Position numbers and translations under genes: made by a program. The notes beneath the pieces are model-generated. The model searched no databases, was not told the origin of the DNA, and was given only the letters and a program-made list of their open reading frames with translations. From positions 1-31,439 of the forward strand of contig JAVWYO010000013.1 of assembly GCA_036661515.1 (NCBI GenBank): 31,439 nt of DNA, written 5' to 3'. Origin of the DNA: HGM05232 sp036661515. Lineage in GTDB: Bacteria; Bacteroidota; Bacteroidia; Bacteroidales; Muribaculaceae. The number at the start of each line of letters is the position of its first letter. Position 1 is the first letter of the stretch. Shown here one piece after another: positions 1-9,288 of this stretch.

Positions 1-1710
1 CTTTATAATTTTAACGGTTGTCTTTGCGTTGTCAATAGTTATTGTTGCAAAATACATTCCAGGAGCTAAAGAAGATACATTTACTGACGATACATTAACT
101 TCGGTAATTACTGATTTACCGTCGAGAGCAATAATATTTACATTGCATGGTTCAGAAAAATGTAATTCATCAACAACAGGATTAGGATAAACAGTTACTC
201 CTTTTAGAATCTCTGTGCCATCAACTGACGCAATTCTTGTGTAAGTCGTTAGTGCTACGCCTGTGATAGCTGGTCCTACAACTGTTGCTTGTGCATAGTT
301 ACTGTTATCAACTTCTGCAACAATCCCTGTAGAGTAAGTGCCTTCGGTAGCTTTTCCTTCGATTCCACCTGTCATAAGATCAACAGTGTAAAAAAGGTTC
401 TTAGTTAATGTGTGATCCTTTTTAGTGTCAGAGTATCCGGTTAGTATAATATAATCGCTAATTACAGTTGCGCCATTAAATATTTCTTCAAATTTTGTGG
501 GTTCGCCTTCATCAAATCCAGTAGATGTAGCCCATATAACACTTAGGTCGCTTTTCTTGAGAGCAACAGCATAAATGTCATCGGCACCTATTGCTTTTAC
601 TTTGTTATCAAAAGCTAAATCGCCTAAGAATGTGCCACTAAGTATTAAATTATCACCTTTAACATGCATATAACGAATTTTATTGATACTTGCAGAAGTG
701 TTATCGGTAATATATTCATAAGTTTTGGTAACAGAAGTGTTTGCAGTTAAATCAACTGCTGAAATTATGTGGCCATAACCAATGTTTCCGTCGCCAGGGA
801 AAGCAAATTTTAAATCACTATTTTTCCCTAAGATAGTGTAAGTTTCATTTCCTGTGGCTACCATGCCCGTATATAATGTGTTGTTTTCAACAGTAAATGT
901 GGTAGATTTAACTTCCATTTGGTCGGGGATATTATCGCCAGATTTAATTGCTACAATTACTTTATCAGAAGAAAGATCGGCTTTAACTGAAAAGATAGAT
1001 GATGCTGGTGAATCTAAAAACATAAAATTAGCTACGTTAACGTAACCTGCTTCAAAGGTATTTGTTCCATTTACTGTTTTACCTGTATAGATCGCTGATG
1101 CATATAGTTTACTGTTTGCACATTCAACTTTATTGATGCTGAAATATACATCTCCATCACTTGGATAGTACTTACCACTTGCAACGAGGTCAGCGCGCAT
1201 TTCTGGAATAAATGTTTGTACAGCTTTAAGCACTCCGTTAGCATCGTATTGGGCAATAAATGCAGCATTTTGTTTTGTAGTGTATGTGCCATCTATTTTC
1301 ATACCTCCTTTAGTGATGTTGTTTCCATCAGTGCTTTGAAATATTACGTCATCGGCAAGCGAGCCAGCAATGTATGCACCACCATTTTGGTCTGTAGTGA
1401 TACTTGTGATAGTTGCTGCACCTTGAAGAGCAACATTCCAAAGAGCTTTAAGCTGAGTGTCATATTTAATTAGATAGGCGCTTGTAGCAATAGGAGCGAG
1501 AGGTGTCGCTGCTGTAAATTCAGCGTCAAAAGTTCCAGCCATGTAAACTTGCTTATCGGCAGTATATGCCACTGGATTTTGATAGCTTGCATCTTTGCTT
1601 GTTATAATGTTGTCGTATTTCACAGTGTTTAGCTGTGTAAACGTTGGTGCTGCTGTGGTTGTGCTTATAACCATTGTAGCACATGCAATACTGAGTAGAA
1701 TTTTTTTCAT
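1..1710 (-). CDS. Secreted repeat/propeller-like protein with type IX sorting-type C-terminus (3' end cut by window edge)
   Basis: The minus-strand frame is open from ATG at 1710 to the window edge (570 codons visible). The edge falls at or just before the expected stop. It starts with a signal peptide (MKKILLSIACATMVISTTTA). Residues about 50-170 contain repeated units of the type AYLIKYD...ALWNVALQG...GGAYIAGS and AFIAQYDANGVLKAVQTF, which resemble SBBP-like beta-propeller repeats. Residues about 500-570 resemble a type A sorting domain: VYPNP at 507-511, then LAPGMYFATI, ending in KTTVKIIK. In this family such a C-terminus sends the protein through the type IX system to the cell surface. 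It is the last visible gene of the operon, 39 nt after the SusD-like gene. The function is unknown; a surface binding or structural protein for the same nutrient is my inference. Confidence 0.75.
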   Translation of the reverse strand, partial: MKKILLSIACATMVISTTTAAPTFTQLNTVKYDNIITSKDASYQNPVAYTADKQVYMAGTFDAEFTAATPLAPIATSAYLIKYDTQLKALWNVALQGAATITSITTDQNGGAYIAGSLADDVIFQSTDGNNITKGGMKIDGTYTTKQNAAFIAQYDANGVLKAVQTFIPEMRADLVASGKYYPSDGDVYFSINKVECANSKLYASAIYTGKTVNGTNTFEAGYVNVANFMFLDSPASSIFSVKADLSSDKVIVAIKSGDNIPDQMEVKSTTFTVENNTLYTGMVATGNETYTILGKNSDLKFAFPGDGNIGYGHIISAVDLTANTSVTKTYEYITDNTSASINKIRYMHVKGDNLILSGTFLGDLAFDNKVKAIGADDIYAVALKKSDLSVIWATSTGFDEGEPTKFEEIFNGATVISDYIILTGYSDTKKDHTLTKNLFYTVDLMTGGIEGKATEGTYSTGIVAEVDNSNYAQATVVGPAITGVALTTYTRIASVDGTEILKGVTVYPNPVVDELHFSEPCNVNIIALDGKSVITEVNVSSVNVSSLAPGMYFATITIDNAKTTVKIIK

Positions 1711-1749
1711 AATTGATGTGATTTAAATTTATACTTGAAAATCTATATA

Positions 1750-3084
1750 TTAATTAGCTAATTCAGGGTTTGCTGCAATGGCTTCACTTGGGATTCTAAT
1801 TGTGTAGCGAGAATCGTTTTTTTTAAGTAAGTGAGAGACTCCGATATATGTTTTCTCGATAGCAGGACGCGTTGTGCGACGAAGGTCGAACCAACGATGT
1901 CCCTCAAAAGCGAGTTCACGTTGGCGTTCGGTGTATATTTCTTGGCGTAGTTCGTCGCGAGTCATTGCATTAATAGCTGTCTCTTTTGCTGTATATTTTG
2001 TTTCGTTATAACGAGCTTTATTAAGAATTAGCAAATATTTTCGAGCGTTTTCAATGCCATTTTCGTTATTTTCGAGTGCAGCTTCGGCAGCATTAAGGTA
2101 TATTTCGCCTACTCTGAAAGTACAGCGGAAATTATCACTACCACTTTTTATTACTTGAATATTTGAGGCAGTTATTTGTTTGTAATATTTTGCTTTTCTT
2201 AAATCTCCATTTTCATAAAGTTTCCATAGATTAGGATTCACTTTTCCTGCTCTCACATATTGAGCATTGACACCACGTTCTAAAGAAACAATAGCTTCGG
2301 GCGATTCAAAATCGTTAGGTAGAATGGTTGATAAGTCGGCAAGAATGTTTTTTACTTTTAAAACATCTTCAGATGCTTTTAGTGATTTATCCCAAAGTCC
2401 CATATATAGATACACTCTTGAGCGTAATGCATTAATAGAAATTGTGTTGAAACGATATGTGAAGCCTTTGTCCCAATTTTCGACAGTAATTAGCTTTTCG
2501 GCAGTATCTATATCCTCCAATATCTGTTTATAAATTTCACCGACAGTGTTACGCGAAAGGAGTTTATCGGTACTTGAATTCATTTTTAGAGGCACTGCTT
2601 TCGACGTTGCAGGGTCGCAAGCAGTGTATGGCTCGCCATATAGATTCACGAGTAGGAAGTGCATATATGCACGTAGCATATATGATTCGCCAACGAGCTC
2701 ATCAATTTCTATTTTGGTACCATCTAATATTTTATCTTTGCTTTCAATAGTGTAATTAGCACTAAACATTATTTGATAGTAATTACGCCAATTAAATGAT
2801 ATTGTAGTTTCCGATGGATTAACATCATTCCAAAGCCAAATATCTTTGTAAGAATTTAAATCCTCTTTGGAAAGAGATGGGTCCATAATAAATTCGTCGG
2901 AACGAAAAGTAGCAAGACCTCTATCGCTTGGTGTTAGTGAATAGGCCTGAGTAAGCATTTCACGAAATTCCTTTGCGGTACGCGGTATAACTCGACCCAC
3001 AGGTTGAATATCGAGGAAGTCATCGCAACTTGCGAATGACATCATTAATATTGAGGCTATTATAAGATTATATATTTTAGTCAT
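1750..3084 (-). CDS. SusD/RagB-like outer-membrane nutrient-binding lipoprotein
   Basis: The protein is a surface lipoprotein that forms the lid of the SusC-type transporter and captures substrate. I chose ATG at 3084, giving 444 residues; a TTG two codons upstream is also in frame. The signal peptide ends in the lipobox FASC with lipidated Cys20, followed by the typical SusD start DDFLDIQPVG. The middle is rich in helix-forming stretches as expected for TPR-like SusD repeats (for example GESYMLRAYMHFLLVNLYGEPY). The C-terminal part has RQRELAFEGHRWFDLRR and ends IPSEAIAANPEL, both hallmark SusD segments. It is somewhat shorter than the 500-600 residues usual for carbohydrate SusDs. It starts 11 nt after the SusC-like gene. 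The substrate cannot be read from the sequence; the protease in the operon suggests peptides. Confidence 0.95.
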   Translation of the reverse strand: MTKIYNLIIASILMMSFASCDDFLDIQPVGRVIPRTAKEFREMLTQAYSLTPSDRGLATFRSDEFIMDPSLSKEDLNSYKDIWLWNDVNPSETTISFNWRNYYQIMFSANYTIESKDKILDGTKIEIDELVGESYMLRAYMHFLLVNLYGEPYTACDPATSKAVPLKMNSSTDKLLSRNTVGEIYKQILEDIDTAEKLITVENWDKGFTYRFNTISINALRSRVYLYMGLWDKSLKASEDVLKVKNILADLSTILPNDFESPEAIVSLERGVNAQYVRAGKVNPNLWKLYENGDLRKAKYYKQITASNIQVIKSGSDNFRCTFRVGEIYLNAAEAALENNENGIENARKYLLILNKARYNETKYTAKETAINAMTRDELRQEIYTERQRELAFEGHRWFDLRRTTRPAIEKTYIGVSHLLKKNDSRYTIRIPSEAIAANPELAN

Positions 3085-3095
3085 TGTCAATAAAA

Positions 3096-6000
3096 TTAAA
3101 ATGTAGCGTTAAGACTGAATGTAAACGTTTTAGGAATAGGTTGAGCGAATTGATTAGACATCGTTTCGGGATCGAGATAATTTTTATAATCACTACCAAA
3201 TACGATTAAGTTGCGCGCTTCAAAAGCAACAGTAAGCGATTGCATAAATATTTTCTTTGTAATGCTTTCAGGAAGATTGTATGCAACGCGAATATTTTGG
3301 AGACGCACGTGGTCGGCACGCTTCACCATAGAGTCTAATTTTCCATATAGACCATATTCAGAATATTGAATATATTCAGCACTTCGTTTGTCGCTGGTCA
3401 TGAGAGTAGGGAACGAAGTGTTTGTATTTGTTGGTGTCCAACGATTTAGAATATCTTGATTTGTATTCATACCTCTATCATAGCTTGTAGGAGAATATGA
3501 AGGAGTTGTTGTTACAAACATTTTTAAATTGAAAATGAAATTAAAACCTAACTCAAAACGTTTGTATGTCAACGTATTCATTAATCCACCAGTGAATAAA
3601 GGATCAGAAGACCCCATATATGTATATAAATTTCTTTGTTCTTCAGCCGTTAGAGTACTTGCGCCAGCGCTATTAAGTTTGAAAAACTCTTGTGCATTTA
3701 CTTTCTCGCCTTTTTTATTGTAAAATAAAGGATATCCTTCGGCATCGAGTCCAGCAGATTTGTATGCAAATATTGCACCAATAGGATAACCTTGTCGGCT
3801 TGGCGTGGTCTGATTAGCTGGAACGCTTTCTTTGAGGACCTTGTTGTTATTGTATGCAAAATTGAAATTAGTGAACCACATAAAATCTTTAGTGTGAATA
3901 TTACGTGTCCCAATAGACACTTCGACCCCGTCGTTCTTCATACTTGCCCAGTTAACATACATAGAAGCGAACCCAGTTTCTAAAGGTAACATTCGTAGAG
4001 CAATTAAGTCGGAACCTTTACGGTTATAGTAATCAACGCTTACGTTAACCGCATTGTTGAAAACACCAATATCAAGACCAGCACTAAAAGTCTTTGTTTT
4101 CTCCCAGCGTAGTTTAGTATTTGGCGGTGTATTTACTGAAATAATATCTTCGGCAGAGCCTGGAAGGATTGTAATGTTTTGGTAATCACCCATTACAAAT
4201 GAAGAAGTGCTCTTATCGATGTTACCTTGAACGCCATAAGAAAGGCGTAAGGATAAATTATTTATTTGTTCGACCTCGCGAAGGAAATTTTCCTCATTAA
4301 TACGCCATAAACCACTAACAGAATATAATGGAAGGAAACGATATTTTTTAGCTACACCAAACATATCAGAGCCATCAAAACGTACGCTACCCCCAAGAGT
4401 GTAACGTTTCATCAGAGTGTAAGATGCAGTAGCAAAGAATGAAGCAAAAGCATTTTCGGTGTAAGTTTTTGTGAAAAGCGGGTATAACCTTGCCCACGTT
4501 TCATCGGGGAAGATAACTGGTTTTGTTTGAAGTGTTTTGCGGTCATAACCATATCCTGTTGTACCCACTGATTTATACCAAGATTTTCTAATCTCAGTAC
4601 CTACCATTGCTTCAATCTCATGAATATCTTTTATCTTGGTGCTGTATTCACCTTGTAATTTCCATGTAACTTGAGAACTTGTGCTATTTGCTTCGGTATT
4701 TTTTCCACCATTAGGAAGGAACGATTTTCCGTTTAGTATAGCAAGAGTAGTACGTTCTATATCTTTACGCATTGTGTACGTTTCACCGTCGGCAATCATT
4801 TCTTTAGAAACATCATCGAGTTGAAAACCAACTTGCGTTGTTGCTTTGATATTGTCATTAAACCTAAATTCGCCATCAAAAATTGCAGAAACAGCTTTAG
4901 TTGTCATTTCATACGAAGTACCAGCACGTTCCTCAAATATGTTGAATTTAAGGTCGGAATCTTCACGTCCTTGAATGTCGATATCGTAGTTATAAGAGCC
5001 ATTGGCATTATATGGAAGTTGGTAAGGATTAGCTCGACGCGAGTAAAAGACAGGGTTTGTGAAACCGTCGGCATCAGTAAGATTAGATTTATTTACACGA
5101 CGATTAGCAAATAAAGATGCGCCAACTTTTAATTTTCGACTAAGACGATATGTAGTTTTAGCCATTATATTGAATCTATTGGCTTCAACGCCCACAACAT
5201 TACCTTTTTCGTCATTATAACCGAGTGAAGTGTAGTATGTAGCTTTGTCGTTACCTCCAGAAAGGCTTATATTATATTCTTGATTAAAAGTGTTACGGAA
5301 TAGTATTCCGTTCCAATCGGTGTTTATAGCTTTTAAATTATTAATTTGAGATTTTGCATCAGGCGAAAGAGCGTCCCAGCCACCATTTTTGTATGCAGTT
5401 GTCAGCCCAGCACCTTCAATAATTCGAGCCACAGCCCCTTTGTTTTGACGATAAGTGTATCCTGATTTAAGCAATTCAAGTTCCAAATCAGTCTTTTGAT
5501 TAGAATCTAATAAATTAAGTCTATCAATATCTATTTTTGGAGAAAACGAAAGGCGCGTAGAAAAAGTAACTTTTGTTTTGCCCGCTTTACCACTTTTTGT
5601 TGTAATAACGATAACGCCATTAGCAGCACGAGCTCCGTAAATAGCGGTAGCCGCAGCATCTTTGAGAACAGTAATGCTCTCAATGTCGGCAGGATTTATC
5701 CCAGCAATCGCTGAAGAGTAAATGTTGTCAATATCTTTTAATTCCGACATCGTTGGAACTTCAGTTCCGTCCATAGGAATACCATCGAGAACCCAGAGAG
5801 GGTCTTGTGTTCCGTTGAGAGAAGATGTACCTCGAATACGTATTTTAGCTGGTGCACCTGGAGCCCCCGAAGTGGCAACGGAAGATAATCCAGCAACTTG
5901 TCCTGCAAGAGCCTGGTCGATGTTCATTGCACTACCCACCATGTTATCGGTAACATCAACTTTGCTTATAGAAGCTGTCAATTTTCGTTTCTCTATTTTT

Positions 6001-6380
6001 TGATAACCAGTAACAACTACTTCTTCGAGTTGAGCTGCTGTCTTAAGTTTAATAACGATGTTGCTATCGGTACTCTTTATATAAACCATTTGTGAGCTGT
6101 AGCCTACATATTGGCATTCAATGTGCTTAATTCCAGCAGGAATTGACATCGTAAAGTTACCATCGATGTCAGTGACAGTATTAATAAAAGCCTTAGAGCC
6201 TTCAATTTTAGCTAATTCAGCAGAAGGAACAGATACCGATACTCCGATAAGAGCTTCGCCTGTTTCCTCAGCAATTACTTTTCCCGATATCGTGCTATTT
6301 GCAGCCGATGTAGCTAAAAAGCCGCAAAGGCATAATAGAAATATGCTGAAAGTTCGTTTTGTTAATATATAGTGTGTCAT
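3096..6380 (-). CDS. SusC/RagA-like TonB-dependent outer-membrane transporter
   Basis: This is a 1094-residue TonB-linked outer-membrane channel that works as a pair with the SusD-like lipoprotein encoded next. Domains in order: signal peptide (about 1-27), carboxypeptidase-regulatory-like beta-sandwich (about 30-115, with ISGKVIAEETGEALIGVSV), TonB-box-like segment EEVVVTGY at 119-126, plug domain (about 130-265, with the SusC signature ITVLKDAAATAIYGARAANG near 236-255), then a long C-terminal barrel ending in TFSLNATF with a terminal Phe. The full length and an intact plug point to a working transporter. It lies 3 nt downstream of the protease gene and 11 nt upstream of the susD-like ATG, so the three are almost certainly cotranscribed. 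RagAB in Porphyromonas imports peptides; applying that here is inference. Confidence 0.97.
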   Translation of the reverse strand: MTHYILTKRTFSIFLLCLCGFLATSAANSTISGKVIAEETGEALIGVSVSVPSAELAKIEGSKAFINTVTDIDGNFTMSIPAGIKHIECQYVGYSSQMVYIKSTDSNIVIKLKTAAQLEEVVVTGYQKIEKRKLTASISKVDVTDNMVGSAMNIDQALAGQVAGLSSVATSGAPGAPAKIRIRGTSSLNGTQDPLWVLDGIPMDGTEVPTMSELKDIDNIYSSAIAGINPADIESITVLKDAAATAIYGARAANGVIVITTKSGKAGKTKVTFSTRLSFSPKIDIDRLNLLDSNQKTDLELELLKSGYTYRQNKGAVARIIEGAGLTTAYKNGGWDALSPDAKSQINNLKAINTDWNGILFRNTFNQEYNISLSGGNDKATYYTSLGYNDEKGNVVGVEANRFNIMAKTTYRLSRKLKVGASLFANRRVNKSNLTDADGFTNPVFYSRRANPYQLPYNANGSYNYDIDIQGREDSDLKFNIFEERAGTSYEMTTKAVSAIFDGEFRFNDNIKATTQVGFQLDDVSKEMIADGETYTMRKDIERTTLAILNGKSFLPNGGKNTEANSTSSQVTWKLQGEYSTKIKDIHEIEAMVGTEIRKSWYKSVGTTGYGYDRKTLQTKPVIFPDETWARLYPLFTKTYTENAFASFFATASYTLMKRYTLGGSVRFDGSDMFGVAKKYRFLPLYSVSGLWRINEENFLREVEQINNLSLRLSYGVQGNIDKSTSSFVMGDYQNITILPGSAEDIISVNTPPNTKLRWEKTKTFSAGLDIGVFNNAVNVSVDYYNRKGSDLIALRMLPLETGFASMYVNWASMKNDGVEVSIGTRNIHTKDFMWFTNFNFAYNNNKVLKESVPANQTTPSRQGYPIGAIFAYKSAGLDAEGYPLFYNKKGEKVNAQEFFKLNSAGASTLTAEEQRNLYTYMGSSDPLFTGGLMNTLTYKRFELGFNFIFNLKMFVTTTPSYSPTSYDRGMNTNQDILNRWTPTNTNTSFPTLMTSDKRSAEYIQYSEYGLYGKLDSMVKRADHVRLQNIRVAYNLPESITKKIFMQSLTVAFEARNLIVFGSDYKNYLDPETMSNQFAQPIPKTFTFSLNATF

Positions 6381-6383
6381 ATT

Positions 6384-8948
6384 TTAATTAATATTTAGTG
6401 CGTTGTCGATTCGTAATATTATGTCCTTGTAGTGATATTTGGCTGCGGTGTCGGTAGTATTTAACCGTTGTTTTAGTAAGTCTTTTATGCGCAAAAGCTC
6501 ACCACGTTTTACCGATATTGCATCGCTTGTTCTATTGATTTGAGAACCGTAGAAGCTCAATTCGCGTCTTGCTCCCAAGCGTTCATGATCTTCATGATTG
6601 CAAAAAGAATGCGATTCGTCGAGTAGGCGAGGTTCTGCAATTTTTTTATTAATTTTGATTCCCTCGTTTGCAGCAGCTGCAGTAATGAGAGCATCAACAA
6701 AACCTTTCTGAAGGTTACGTGTCATCACGTCGGGAATGGCACCCCTTTCGGTTGTTGCAAAAATGTGGCGATGTAATCCGTCCAAAAGATTTACTGCCGT
6801 AAAAGCCTTTTTACCATTAACTAATTCATTTTCGAGCATTCTCATAAGCCTATCATTTGATAGTAGGTCAAATAGGACGTATGCTTGAGCATTTTTGAGT
6901 ATCTGTGTAGGTGCATATTCAACAACTCCAAAAGGTGTGTTTTTACGCAGATATGTGTATTCTGAAATTTTTGTGTCAAATAGCCATTTAGGGAAACATA
7001 GCACTTCATTAAGAAGGAATTTAAGAGAAGCTGCTTGTTTTTCTTTTTCTACATAGGTATATGTTTTTTGACCATCTCCCACAGTTGTATTCTCTAAATA
7101 TATGCCACCAATATTAGCCATTACGTGATATAGATAGTTGTTCCATTGATTAGCGACAGCGTAGTATAATCGAGATGCTTCTTCGTAAGTCTGTCCTTTC
7201 TCTCCATTACTGCTCCATTTAATAACATTAGGCATAACACGCTTTAGGTTTGCAATGCCATATTCTGAAGATCGTATAGGGTCATCGCCAAGATCTTCAT
7301 TTTGAGCACGGGGGTCTACTGCATCGCGTGGAGATTGAGCCTCGCTGTATTTATATAGGTTCCCTTTATTATGTTGAAGTAGATTATATATATTATCCTT
7401 TTCATCATCAGAGCTAACATCACCAAACCAACGATATCCATATTCAATAGCGAAAAGGTCGTATGTGCCAATGTGCGGTGATAATTTTGTTACACCATCA
7501 CCAGGTTGAGCCACATAATTATATCGAGCGTAGTCCATAATAGATGAGGAAGTGGAATTTAGCTTGTCGGTAAAATCCTTTGAACGAAGAGAGTCGGTTG
7601 GTATAGCCCAAGACCCCATCATGTTGTGACGTAATCCGAGCGAGTGCCCAACTTCGTGACAAATAACAAAGCGAATAGCGTCGCCCATTATGCTATCAGG
7701 CAATTCTAAAGCTCTTGCGGCAGGATTAATAGCGCCCGTTTGCACTGTAATCCATTGTTGCAACATTGACAGTACATTGTGCCACCACATAATGTCGGCT
7801 TCAAGAATTTCACCGCTACGAGGGTCTAAAGTAGATGGACCCATAGCATTTTGTTTTGTTGATGCGGCATACATTAGAACCGAGTAATTTATGTCGTCGC
7901 TATCGGCTTCCATGCTGTCGGTCAGTTCTTTTGCTATTATTGCATTTTTATAACCTATGCGTTCAAAAGCCCCTTTCCAATCTTCAATACCTTGTTTTAG
8001 ATATTTACGCCACTTAGTAGGTGTTGAATTGTCGATATAAAATTCGATAGGCTTAACAGGCTCAACAAGCTCTCCACGAATATAAGCTGCTTTATCCTTA
8101 GGTTCAAGACGCCAGCGAGTAATGAACTTTTTGTTATCCACTTTTTGTTGGTCGTCGCTGAAATATAAAAAATCGGAAGTGAAATATCCTACGCGTGGAT
8201 TGTCATATCTACCCACCATAGGTGTTTGGGGAAGTAAGGCAATTGAAGTGCTTACTTCAACCGTTACATTTACAGAACTATTTCCCTCAACGACTTTTGT
8301 GGTGAGCTCTGATTTGGCAACAATATTGCTTTGAAATGCCTTAATAGATAGTATCTTAGATAAATCTTTTTTTGCGGCAGTACCAAGATTAATGCTATTA
8401 AACACGTCATTAAAATTTGTTTCTTTGCCGTTAAATAGGTCGCTAACTTTCACAATAACTCTTGTGGAGTCACTATTTAAAGATTCTATTTTAAGACTGG
8501 CAATAATAGGTGAAATATAGTTGTCGCTAATAGAACGTGTTATTGCATCTTCCTTTGGCGATAGAGGCAATGCACGTTTTTGGCGCACGTTTAATTTCTT
8601 ATTTTGAATGTCGAGTTCGAAATTAACCATCTTGTTTTCGTAGTTTGTCCCACGATTTACGCCAGCTTCATTCAGCTCTAATGGCACGCGAAGTAGCTTA
8701 TTGACAATAAGCATATCTCTGCTTAAAACATTCACAGGAATGTCGAAATAATATTCATCATCTTTAAAGAAGACGTTGAACATACCTTTAGATTCTTTGC
8801 TGCTACCATTAATCATCTTTTGATATGTGTTAACGGTGTCAACAGGAGTTTTTTTCTTAGTTTTATGCCAAAAGGCAGCATCGGCAGTTTGTGGAATAAA
8901 AACTGCACCAGCGAGTAGCATTGTTGTAAATATTTTTTTTAGACTCAT
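6384..8948 (-). CDS. Secreted zinc-dependent metzincin-type protease (DUF5117/DUF4953 family)
   Basis: The 854-residue protein begins at ATG 8948 with a signal peptide (MSLKKIFTTMLLAGAVFIPQ, cleaved after TADA). A longer frame reaching 9068 would add 40 residues but would run through the likely promoter, so I reject it. The N-terminal and middle parts (about 30-340) match the accessory domains of this family (for example YYFDIPVNVLSRDMLIVNKL). The zinc site HEVGHSLGLRH at residues 431-441 fits HExxHxxGxxH, with Glu432 as catalytic base, and a Met-turn segment SIMDYARYNYV follows with Met471. The C-terminal half is helical and has RNLQKGFVDAL. The family is widespread in Bacteroidetes with unknown substrates. 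Here it is the first gene of the SusCD operon, suggesting that it cuts protein outside the inner membrane to feed the transporter. Confidence 0.92.
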   Translation of the reverse strand: MSLKKIFTTMLLAGAVFIPQTADAAFWHKTKKKTPVDTVNTYQKMINGSSKESKGMFNVFFKDDEYYFDIPVNVLSRDMLIVNKLLRVPLELNEAGVNRGTNYENKMVNFELDIQNKKLNVRQKRALPLSPKEDAITRSISDNYISPIIASLKIESLNSDSTRVIVKVSDLFNGKETNFNDVFNSINLGTAAKKDLSKILSIKAFQSNIVAKSELTTKVVEGNSSVNVTVEVSTSIALLPQTPMVGRYDNPRVGYFTSDFLYFSDDQQKVDNKKFITRWRLEPKDKAAYIRGELVEPVKPIEFYIDNSTPTKWRKYLKQGIEDWKGAFERIGYKNAIIAKELTDSMEADSDDINYSVLMYAASTKQNAMGPSTLDPRSGEILEADIMWWHNVLSMLQQWITVQTGAINPAARALELPDSIMGDAIRFVICHEVGHSLGLRHNMMGSWAIPTDSLRSKDFTDKLNSTSSSIMDYARYNYVAQPGDGVTKLSPHIGTYDLFAIEYGYRWFGDVSSDDEKDNIYNLLQHNKGNLYKYSEAQSPRDAVDPRAQNEDLGDDPIRSSEYGIANLKRVMPNVIKWSSNGEKGQTYEEASRLYYAVANQWNNYLYHVMANIGGIYLENTTVGDGQKTYTYVEKEKQAASLKFLLNEVLCFPKWLFDTKISEYTYLRKNTPFGVVEYAPTQILKNAQAYVLFDLLSNDRLMRMLENELVNGKKAFTAVNLLDGLHRHIFATTERGAIPDVMTRNLQKGFVDALITAAAANEGIKINKKIAEPRLLDESHSFCNHEDHERLGARRELSFYGSQINRTSDAISVKRGELLRIKDLLKQRLNTTDTAAKYHYKDIILRIDNALNIN

Positions 8949-9018
8949 AATTGTTATAGAAAAATCAATACGATATAGTAATAGCACTCTAACCGCATGA
9001 ACGGAATAAATTAGCCTA

Positions 9019-9026
9019 CAAAGGTA
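9019..9026 (-). promoter_or_regulatory. Bacteroides-type -7 box for the protease-SusCD operon
   Basis: On the minus strand these bases read TACCTTTG, a perfect match to the Bacteroidetes -7 consensus TAnnTTTG, about 70 nt upstream of the protease ATG at 8948. No clear TTG -33 element lies at the usual 19-21 nt spacing; a TTTG lies 24 nt upstream. Confidence 0.5.
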
Positions 9027-9241
9027 AAACTTTTTTTTGGTATCTGCACACAAAATGCTACTAAACATGTGGATAACAGTGCATTTTAATTACTTTTTTG
9101 AGCTATTCGGTATCTTTTAGATATTTTAATTAGGCTAATTCTATTTTTGTGCTTTTTGTGTCATTTTGTAAAATAAATGCTATAATTTGTGATAAATCAT
9201 AATTTACCCAATAAAAATTTCATTTAGTCGGTAATAGTTTT

Positions 9242-9249
9242 TATATTTG
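9242..9249 (+). promoter_or_regulatory. Bacteroides-type -7 box for the ligase/cardiolipin synthase operon
   Basis: The sequence TATATTTG matches TAnnTTTG exactly and sits 39 nt before ATG 9289. The G of the box is part of the TTG at 9247, so that TTG cannot be a translation start if transcription begins downstream of the box. The -33 element is not evident. Confidence 0.55.
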
Positions 9250-9288
9250 TTTCATAACTATAACTTAGAAACATACATAAAAGGAAAC

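Noticed and set aside
8949..9068. N-terminal 40-codon extension of the zinc protease
   Set aside because: It would place residues ahead of a standard signal peptide and would cover the TAnnTTTG promoter box at 9019-9026.
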